A DNA stretch of 64,000 nt, taken from the NCBI RefSeq assembly GCF_019279795.1, contig NC_056743.1:932387178-932451177 (forward strand), read 5' to 3'. A model generated the notes under the pieces. That model worked only from the letters and a program-made list of their open reading frames with translations, searched no databases and was not told the origin of the DNA. This document shows, one piece after another, positions 56,688 to 64,000 of this stretch. Origin of the DNA: Protopterus annectens (lineage: Eukaryota > Chordata > Ceratodontiformes > Protopteridae). The first letter of the stretch is position 1; every line of letters begins with the position of its first letter. Both the position numbers and the translations under genes were made by a program.

Positions 56688-58480
56688 ATGTCACCCGGAA
56701 GGGGCAAGTGTAAGTGTGGCCGGCAGATTCCCCACAAAGACACACATGATCAGTGCCTTTTTGCTTAGAAAGGGAACATGACCATGAAAACTGCCCTATC
56801 TGTAAAGCGTTCATCCCTAAAACCCTGTGTCGCCGCTTACAGGCCCTCAACCTTTACCTCAAGAACCAACATCTTAAGCAACTCGTGCTAAGGATGGAAG
56901 GCGCTTCCGACGCCCCGACAGAACCGCCTAAGACAAGGCCCCAAACCACACGGCCTTCTCCTTTGGCTGTGTTGTCTTCTGTGCCTGAGCCTGTGGCCAT
57001 CGGCGTGGCAGAGGAATCGGCTGCCGCCAGCCAGGATAAAGTGGGCACCCATGAGGAGGCCACACAATCCCAAGCAGATGGCACCTCCTTAGAGGCTTTA
57101 CTGACTCCTGCTTCAGATGTCGAGGGGGAACCTACCTTTTCTGAGGGTTCGTCGTAACACGCTGACCCTATTTCTGCCTCAGGCCCGAGGTCCTCTCCAG
57201 TTTGGACGCCTGCAAGGCCTTTAAAGAAAGAACAAAAAAACAAGCACCTTTCTCCACCACTTGAAAGCACCCCAGATTGGCAAGCTTTCACCCAGAGCAT
57301 CTTCAATTCCTTCATGGCCTTACGGCTTACCACTTTTGGGAGCCCTGCTATATAGCCCCTGTACTCCTCAGTCCTAGGCCTCAGACTTCTGCCAGGGAAG
57401 AACAGGAGGAATTCTTTGATTCCTCAGAGGAATCCCTCTCTTACACCACCCAAATGTAATCTCCCCTGGGGTATGGCTCCCCAGAGGAAGAGTCCATTGA
57501 CCCTGACTCACCAGTTGAAGACTTGACCTTTACAGAAACCACTGGCAAAATGAGAGACCACTTTCAGTGGGAATCCTCTGTCATGACCGAAGTACAAGAG
57601 AGGTTTTATGATGTCATATAGATGGACTCCCCCAGTCCCACTGCAGTTCCACCCATTTTGCCGGCCTTCTTGGATGCCTTCTCATCTGCATCCCTCAATC
57701 CTGACTCTCAGCCCCTGCTTCTTGCAGACCAGACAGGCTGTACAAAGTGCCTGAAACTGAAAAATTCCTTAAGTGCCCCCCCTGCTGACCCAGACACTAT
57801 TTCCATTGCTACTGATAGGTCTACTAAACTTCTCCCTACTACTACCTTGCTTCCTGCTGATAAGAACAGTAAGACTATGGAACGCATAGGCAAGAAAATT
57901 TACATGTCTGCCACTCTGTCCTTTAGGGCCACTAACTAACTACTAGACCCATATGGCCAAATACTCCCTAGCCTTGCTAGAGAAAGCCACTAAAGATTTG
58001 GCTGACATACCAGACTGTCCAGCCAAAGCCTCTCTCGCTTCTCTTCTAGCTCTCGCCTCTCAGATGAACAGACATTCCATTAGGTGTAGCTATGCTGCAG
58101 CAGAGGCTTCCGGTAGTTCGACTGCATCAGCCTCTGCTCTTAGAAGGTATGCCTGGCTCCGTCTTCAGCCCCTGGCTGATGACTTCAGGGCAAAACTCAT
58201 CGATACCCCCTTAGATCCCTCTGCGTTATTCGGTTCCAGTATGGCAGATCTCTTCAAATCTTTACAGCAAAAAGGGAAATAAATGGAGGACTTTAAACAC
58301 CTGCTAGTTTCTCCCATACCCAAGTTCCATAGGAACTACCCGGCCAAGACTCAGTTAATTCGGAAACGTGCACGGCCGATGCCTCCCTCCAGACCTAGGA
58401 GATCTCCTAGAAAGCAAACTCCCCCAGCTAGAGCTTCCCCAGCCCCTAACCAGCAGACCCCTATTCAGGATAAGGCAGGT
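56688..58480 (+). pseudogene. DIRS E gag-like protein (broken)
   Basis: The N-terminal zinc module reads CKCGRQIPHKDTHDQC and, in another frame, CLEREHDHENCPICKAF, so Cys/His spacing is as in copies A-C. Later pieces: TFTETTGKMRDHFQWE (57529), MAKYSLALLEKATKDLADIP (57953) and MEDFKHLLVSPIPKFHRNYP (58283), in different frames, followed by a basic Pro/Arg-rich tail (RARPMPPSRPRRSPRKQ). Stops and frameshifts occur throughout. Confidence 0.75.
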
Positions 58481-60213
58481 AGTGTCGGACTACCTGCCAA
58501 CCTTCCTGAAACCCTCTCACTCCCCCCTGCCCCTGTCTGTCCGACTCTCTCACTGTCTCCCTGCCTGGTCTCACATTACCACAGACAATGGATTCTGTCC
58601 ATTATCCAGAATGGCTATTTCTTGTCCTGGATCTCTCCTCTGGTAAGAAAGGGTACCCGTCAACCTCCCAGCAATCAGCTCCACCTCCTAAAACCTGTAT
58701 TACAAACTTTTCTGTTCCCAAGGCACCATAGAACCAGTGCCTTCAGAAGCAAAAGGGAAAGGATTCTACTCCAGGATTTTTCTGGTACCCAGAAAAGAGG
58801 AACCATGGAGACCCATCCTGGATTTCTCACTGTTAAACCAATTCCAAAAGGTCCCTACCTTCAGGATGCTGTCTCTTCCCACTCTTTTCCCCCTGCTTCT
58901 GCCCTACAGGTTTATGGTGACCCTAGATATAAAGGATGTCTACCTACACATCCCAATAAAGCCCACCTTCAGGAAGTACCTGAGATTTTTGGCAGGCTCT
59001 TCCCACTTTCAGTTCTCTGCCTTGCCATTTGGGCTTTCCACTGCCCCAAGGGTATTCACAAAATGTCTGGCTCCAGTCATTGCCTATTGCAAAACAAAGG
59101 GAATCCAAATATTCCCTTACCTAGACAATCTGTTGATCCAAGCGGACAATCCAAAGACCCTCCTGTTTCACACTCAGTTGCTTCTGACCCTTTTACAGTC
59201 TCTAGGTTTCAGATAAACTTCCTGAAGTCCCATCTGGAGCCCACACAGGACATTGTTTTCCTAAGGTGCAAGATTCACACAAACCTCATGCAGGCCTTCC
59301 TGCCAGCAGACAAAGTGGCATTCTTGACAGACCACCTGCTTGGCATTCTTCAGGTATCAGAACTGACTGCAAGACAATACCTGAGGCTCCTGGGTTACAT
59401 GGCAGCCACTATACCCATGCTTCCCTTGGCAAGACTGCACATGAGAAAGCTTAAAATGGTATATTCGGTCAGTCTGGACCCAGCACTCCCATCCCCTGGA
59501 ATTCAGGGTCCACCTTCTACCTTGCCTGAAACAAGAACTTCGCTGGTGGCTGTCACAAGTGATCATTAATCCAGGCCTTCCTCTCCAGTCTCCTCCACCA
59601 ACTCAGATCATGCATACAGATGCATCAGACCTGGGATGGGGAGCAACTCTAGGCACAAGACAGGTGCAGGGTTTGTGGCAACACCCACACAAACTAGAGG
59701 ACATCAATGCCAGGGAAATGAGAGTGATCCTTCTTGCTCTGGAAGCCTTTTCCCCTTAGCTACACCAAGGCCCACTCAAGATTTTCACGGACAACACTAC
59801 TGTCCTGTGGTATCTCAACAAACTGGGGGGGGGGGGGCAAATCCTACATAGTCTGCAAACTAGCCATTCGGGTATGGGAGCTAGCCGCCTCCCAGGGGAT
59901 GACCCTACAGGCAGTTTACATCCCTTCCCTTCAAAACGTGCAGGCAGACTCTCTCAGCAGGACCATCACAAACAACCACGAATGGATGCTTCACAGAGAT
60001 ATCTTCCTGGACCTGGTCCACCAGTGGAGTATACCTCAAATAAACCTGTTTGCCTCCTCCACCACCAGGCAACTACCTGGCTATTGCACCAGGACACCAG
60101 ACCCCAAGGCACTGGCAAACAGATGTCTTCTCAATTTCATGGAAGGGAAAATTTCTGTATGCATTCCCACCCTTCCCATTGATTCAAAAAGTGCTGCTGA
60201 AAATTCAGCATGA
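58480..60213 (+). pseudogene. DIRS E RT / RNase H (broken, altered active site)
   Basis: RT motifs: GFYSRIFLVPRKEEPWRPIL, VTLDIKDVYLHIPI, SALPFGLSTAPRVFTK and IFPYLDNLLIQ at 59112-59145. The box reads YLDN rather than the YLDD of A and B, so one of the two catalytic aspartates is gone. RNase H pieces follow in other frames: MHTDASDLGWGA, NAREMRVILLALEAF, TDNTTVLWYLNK and QADSLSRTI. A run of 12 G near 59826 marks another length-variable site. The post-RNase H block (INLFASSTTRQLPGYC) is frameshifted. Confidence 0.8.
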
Positions 60214-60399
60214 CAACCCAAAAATCTTGATGGTGACCCCCTATTGGTCAAGACAGCACTGGTTCCCTCTCTTACTTCTGTCCAAAAGCAATCACCACAA
60301 GTTACCCCCTTAGTGGGCCTGCTCACACAGAACAAGGGATCTCAGATGCATCCACAGTGGCAGTCTTTGAACCTCACCCTGTGACTGCTAGGATTCTGA

Positions 60400-61453
60400 T
60401 CCCCTTTAGACACCGGTACAATGAGGACCTGTTCAATGTCCTGCAGGAGGCCAGAAAACCCAATACTAAAAAATCTTACCTATCCAAGTGGAAATGATTT
60501 TCTTTATGGTGTCACAAAAGACAGCTGGACCCACTGGAAAGCGACATCCCTCTAATCCTGTCTTACCTGTGTGAACTACTGCAGACAGGACTGGCTTACT
60601 CTTTTATAAAAGCACACCTGTCTGCTATCTCTGCATGTCTTCCCCTGGATCCACCTTTAGCATCAAGATTACCTTCAAAGCTTTTCCTCAAAGGGGTCCT
60701 TCATATTAGACACCCTAGGAAACCGACCCCTCCTCCATGGGATCTCAACTATGTACTGGAAAAGCTTACACTGGCTCCCTTCAAACCAGCGGCCAAAGCC
60801 TCCTTAAAGTTCTGCACATGGAAAACTGTCTTATTGGTGGCTCTTACCTCAGCCAGTAGGGTCTCAGAGCTACAAGCTCTGATGGCTGACCCCACCATTC
60901 CTTATCTTCCATCTGGACAGGGTCTCCTTCAGGACTAAACCCCTCCTTCATGCCCAAGGTGGTAAATGACATATTCTTGAACCAGTCCATCTACCTTCCG
61001 ACCTTATTTCCTAGTCCACAGGGAGATAGTGAGAGAGTTCTCCATACCCTAGATGTTCACAGACAGCTGAGGTTTTACCTCCATAAAACCAAGTCTATTA
61101 GGAAATCTGGCCAGTTGTTTGTCTCTTTCCACCCCAGGGCTTTGGGGAAAGCGGTGGCCAAACAGACCATTTCAGCCTGGATCTCCAAGACCATTACCTT
61201 TTGCCACCAGTACCACAGTAAAACATTGCAGGGATCTATTAAAGCCCACTCCACAAGAGCTATGGCCTCTTCAGGAGCCTTTTTTAAGGGACTAGACACT
61301 AATGCTCTCCTTGAAGCTGTTACTTGTTCCTCAGTACACACTTTCACCAGACACTACAAGCTGGACCAAATCTCTAGGGCCAGAGCAAGATTTGACAGGG
61401 CTGTCTTCCATGGATTCCTGGACAGCTCTACCAGACCACCACCCCATTCTTAA
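60400..61453 (+). pseudogene. DIRS E tyrosine recombinase (stops, otherwise preserved)
   Basis: QEARKPNTKKSYLSKWK is followed by a TGA; then LCELLQTGLAYSFIKAHLSA, HIRHPRKPTPPPWDLNYVLE (no frame step here, unlike A and B), TSASRVSELQALM with the catalytic Arg, and a break near 60900-60940. From 60950 the catalytic domain is open to the end: HRQLRFYLHKTKSIRKSGQL, KAHSTRAMASSGAFF (HxxR box) and FTRHYKLDQISRARAR with the nucleophile Tyr. Confidence 0.82.
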
Positions 61454-61461
61454 TGAGCTGC

Positions 61462-61575
61462 AGCACTCACCCATATGTGGAATATTGCAGCATAGGAATA
61501 GTAGGACATAGAAAAGTTGTGTAAAATCTTACCTTAACCATAGATGTCCTTCTCTTCCATGTTGCAGTATTCCTG
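61462..61575 (+). repeat. Internal complementary region of DIRS E
   Basis: TGGAATATTGCAGCATAGGA (left-edge complement) joins AGAAAAGTTGTGTAAAATCT (right-edge complement) at GGACAT|AGAAAAG. Confidence 0.85.
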
Positions 61576-61671
61576 CCCACCCTTCTTCCTCTCCTGTCAG
61601 GTTGCACTTGCTCCACCGGGTGGCACTGGACAAGCTATGCCCTTTTAGGAATGGCTCCGACTGAGACTTCT

Positions 61672-61833
61672 GTTCTGAGGGCTGGTGCGTGCATACATCA
61701 CTTTTATGGCCCACGTTCTTGTCAGCCATGTCAGATGTCCAGCGCACCAGGAGGGACTGAAAAACTTTGGAATACTGGCTGGAAGCATGCGAAAGAAGAA
61801 GGGTAAACCCATATGTGGAATACTGCAACATGG
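61672..61833 (-). repeat. Right inverted terminal repeat of DIRS E
   Basis: Partner of 56413-56573, followed by the unique right edge GGACATCTATGGTTATGGTA and onward. Confidence 0.88.
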
Positions 61834-61877
61834 AAAAGGACATCTATGGTTATGGTAAGATTTTACAAAACTTTTCT

Positions 61878-63282
61878 ACTTGAGCCCTTTTGATTAACTG
61901 GGCTTACAGGATCATAGTTCAGTGAAGAATGACTTTGACTTCTGATGAATACCCCTGTGGAGCATAATAGTGCCTGTTGCATTGTATACCCCTTTGCACA
62001 ATGAGTAGAACGTAGACACTAATTATTCACATTTTGCATCTTGCTTGCACTATCATAATCACAAACCTTACCTGGTTATTGTATTATTGTTACTGATACA
62101 TTAATGCAGATGATTCTGAATTAAGATTTCCTTTGTACTATAGTCTTTGTCATGATTTAGTAATGCTTATGAAGATTTAGTTATTGTTACCTTTTTATGC
62201 TGCTTGTCTAGGTGCCCTGTGAAAGTAGTAGTATTACTACAGTACCTGAATGCATGAGAGGGGGAGAGAGAGAGACCTGCTGTCAGTCCATTCTAGGGGG
62301 TCTGAATCTCTTTCATAATAGACTTTATGTGAACTTTCTAGGGCTTTAATACCAACATTGTATGGCTGTTTAACAGAAATTCTTCTTGTAAGACGAAGTA
62401 GGCTTTTGCCTCAGGGGTGGGCAATGCTTCCTGCTCATCTGCTCCAGCAAACAAAAGTATGTTGAGGGGTAGCTGGTTGATAATTCAAGGAGATAATCCA
62501 TATGGTTCAATCATTTTGACTGGAATTTATGATTCTAATAATGATTATGCCATCCTTCTTGTTTTGCATAATACAGCAGAGCAGCTCGTCTCTGCTTTGT
62601 AAACATTAGAATTTATGCATCCAGAAGCAGAAAAGACTGTTTCACATCTGCAGTGCACCCAGACGTGGCCTGTACATTACAGAGTTCATGTTTTTAATCT
62701 TTTAAAAGCTTGAAGAAGTAAATCTGGGGTATATTGTTATACCTAGAGATAGCTGAAGCATGAAACATAAGGATAGACGTCTGGATAATTAGTTGCAGCC
62801 TTGAATGGCCACGTTCTAGTGCTTTTTTTTTTTTTTTACTTCCGTTTGATAAAAGAAGTAAACCTTCTTATCTAGTCTGCCATTAATTTCATTTAGCAAT
62901 CTAATCCCATCAAAGGACTTCCTTCTCCCTTTTGTACTTTACCATGCCGTGTTGAATTTTCTCTACAAAATGTAATAGCATTCCATAGATCAGCAACCCT
63001 CGGGTTAAAGAAACATCAAGGGAATATCTAGTAAAAGGTCAGGCTACACAGTCTGCTAGTGGCATTTTGCCTTCCCCCAATGTCCTGTGCTTTGATTTTT
63101 TTTTCTTTTTTACAGTACCCAAGCACGCTGTTATCTTATGCATCCTTATCATATCACCTCTGTTTTTTTCTGATATCTAGGTGGATGAATTCCCAGTGCC
63201 TTAATTCTCTGATCATACTCTCACAATGTATCCCTTATACCTTCTGATTGGTTCTCACTAAAATCCCTCCAACAAACTGATG
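61878..63282. other. No recognised gene between DIRS E and DIRS C
   Basis: AT-rich, short frames only. A GA run lies at 62257-62275 and a poly-T near 62825. Confidence 0.4.
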
Positions 63283-63419
63283 ATGTCCTTCAAGGATGCA
63301 TCTGCAGTCATCACATATGGGTTGTCCTGCCTCAGGCAGCCCTTCGGTCGGCCGGATTCCAAAGTCTGGGTCCGGCGTCGGCTGAAGTCGCCCTTTCCCC
63401 GACGTCAGAGCGCCTGGGG

Positions 63420-63425
63420 TATAAA
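63420..63425 (+). promoter_or_regulatory. TATA box in DIRS C left repeat
   Basis: TATAAA followed about 30 bases later by TTCCTCAGTCTTTCTTGCC, as in copy B. Confidence 0.55.
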
Positions 63426-63582
63426 AGCGTCAGCCAACGCCATCTTCCTCAGTCTTTCTTGCCGTGTGGTGCCCGAAGCAGAAGCAGTTCGCAAGTGCCG
63501 CTCGGCCAGCTCCTGTAATTCAGCTAAACCGAAGACTTCAAAAGCTAAGTACCCCGTTGGGGACTCTTTCTTGTCTCAGCCG

Positions 63583-64000
63583 ATGTCAGATAAAATTAAT
63601 AATTGTTTAACTTGTGGGAAACAAATACCTCATAAGGATTTCCACTCTTACTTGCCTACCTTGCCTAGGCCCAGACCACGACGTCTCGGCCTGTTCCGCC
63701 TGTGCTTCCTTCAACCGACACACGCTAAGACGTCGGTCAGAGTTTGCAGAGGAATTTTTTGGGGCTAGTTTTGCTTACAAAATGCCGTCGGAGACTCCGA
63801 CTTCTCATTTAATAAAGAAACGGAAGGACAAGGACCGACACACGCGGCCCGCGGTTTCGGCTGAAACCGCGGCCAGGCCTACCACGAGTGTCTCTGTCTC
63901 GGCTGAAACAGAGTCCTTGGTACTTCCGTCCACCGAAACCGTACAACCGACAACCTCAGCCCCAGAGGCCACTACTGTATCGGTTGTTGAATCTCCATTG
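63583..64000 (+). pseudogene. DIRS C gag-like protein, partial and frameshifted
   Basis: From ATG 63583 the frame reads NNCLTCGKQIPHKDFHSYLP, then leaves the gag frame because of one extra T near 63655 relative to copy B. The gag frame resumes in another frame (CLGPDHDVSACSACASF-type module) to the window end. At the site of copy B's internal TGA, copy C has CGA. Confidence 0.75.

Larger units (their letters stand above)
56396..61877 (+). mobile_element. DIRS-type retrotransposon, copy E (5.48 kb)
   Basis: Ends ATGTCCTTCTAGTCC (56396) and ACAAAACTTTTCT (61877) are fixed by the internal complementary region near 61462-61575 (junction GGACAT|AGAAAAG). The order of genes is the same as in copies A and B. 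Coding parts are more decayed, with several frameshifts and stops. Its inverted repeats and right edge differ from A/B and are closer to copy D, so it belongs to a second subfamily. Confidence 0.9.
63283..64000 (+). mobile_element. DIRS-type retrotransposon, copy C (left end only; cut by window)
   Basis: Starts ATGTCCTTCAAGGATGC and runs through an inverted repeat closely similar to that of copy B (CAGCCCTTCGGTCGGCCGGA, GGCGTCGGCTGAAGTCG) into gag. B and C are clearly the same subfamily. The element continues past the window. Confidence 0.9.

Noticed and set aside
56753..57333. Overlapping frames on both strands of the DIRS E gag region as separate genes
   Set aside because: The minus-strand 159-codon frame is a shadow of the biased gag coding sequence.

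Overview
The window looks like repeat-dense nuclear DNA from a vertebrate with a large genome. I infer this from the repeat types: DIRS-type tyrosine-recombinase retrotransposons with inverted termini, CR1-like LINEs whose ORF1 carries an esterase-type domain, L1/Tx1-like and R4/Rex6-like LINEs, V-SINE (DANA/HE1-like) short elements, hAT-like insertions, a Myb/SANT gene of Harbinger type, a retroviral integrase relic and long (TA)n/(TG)n tracts. The mix fits a lobe-finned or ray-finned fish with an expanded genome (lungfish-like is my best guess), but species cannot be fixed from sequence alone. Nothing bacterial, plasmid-like or CRISPR-like is present.

Layout. 0-8.3 kb: AT/TG microsatellites, three V-SINEs, two copies of a tRNA-like repeat unit, a Harbinger-type Myb/SANT relic (minus strand, about 3.2-5.75 kb), short tandem repeats and palindromes. 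8.5-11.3 kb: plus-strand exon candidates with compatible splice phases; the gene is not recognised. 11.365-16.841 kb: DIRS copy A. 16.84-18.93 kb: ORF2 piece of a minus-strand L1/Tx1-type LINE carrying a hAT-like insert. 18.927-24.493 kb: DIRS copy B. 24.5-25.9 kb: SINE plus ORF1-like piece of an L1 with a 179-bp hAT MITE. 26-29 kb: no supported gene. 29.3-33.2 kb: plus-strand LINE interrupted by a 1.6-kb internally deleted DIRS (copy D). 33.4-37.3 kb: two CR1-like fragments in opposite orientation. 38.15-39.4 kb: 5' piece of a DIRS-like element. 39.5-41.85 kb: minus-strand R4/Rex6-like LINE relic. 42.6-43.3 kb: endogenous retrovirus integrase relic. 43.6-44.1 kb: degenerate tyrosine-recombinase fragment. 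45.64-49.54 kb: nearly complete CR1-like LINE (minus strand) with tandem repeats beyond its 5' end. 56.396-61.877 kb: DIRS copy E. 63.283 kb to the end: DIRS copy C, cut by the window edge.

The dominant system is the DIRS family. Each long copy has, in order, an inverted terminal repeat with a TATA-like box and inner hairpin, a zinc-module gag, RT plus RNase H, a conserved post-RNase H region, a tyrosine recombinase, an internal complementary region (ICR) that spells out the joined element ends, and the second inverted repeat. Copies A and B share a +1 frame step in the recombinase gene, and in A, B and E the -1 frame over RT/RNase H is open for hundreds of codons. Every copy seen carries frameshifts or stops, so none looks intact as sequenced.
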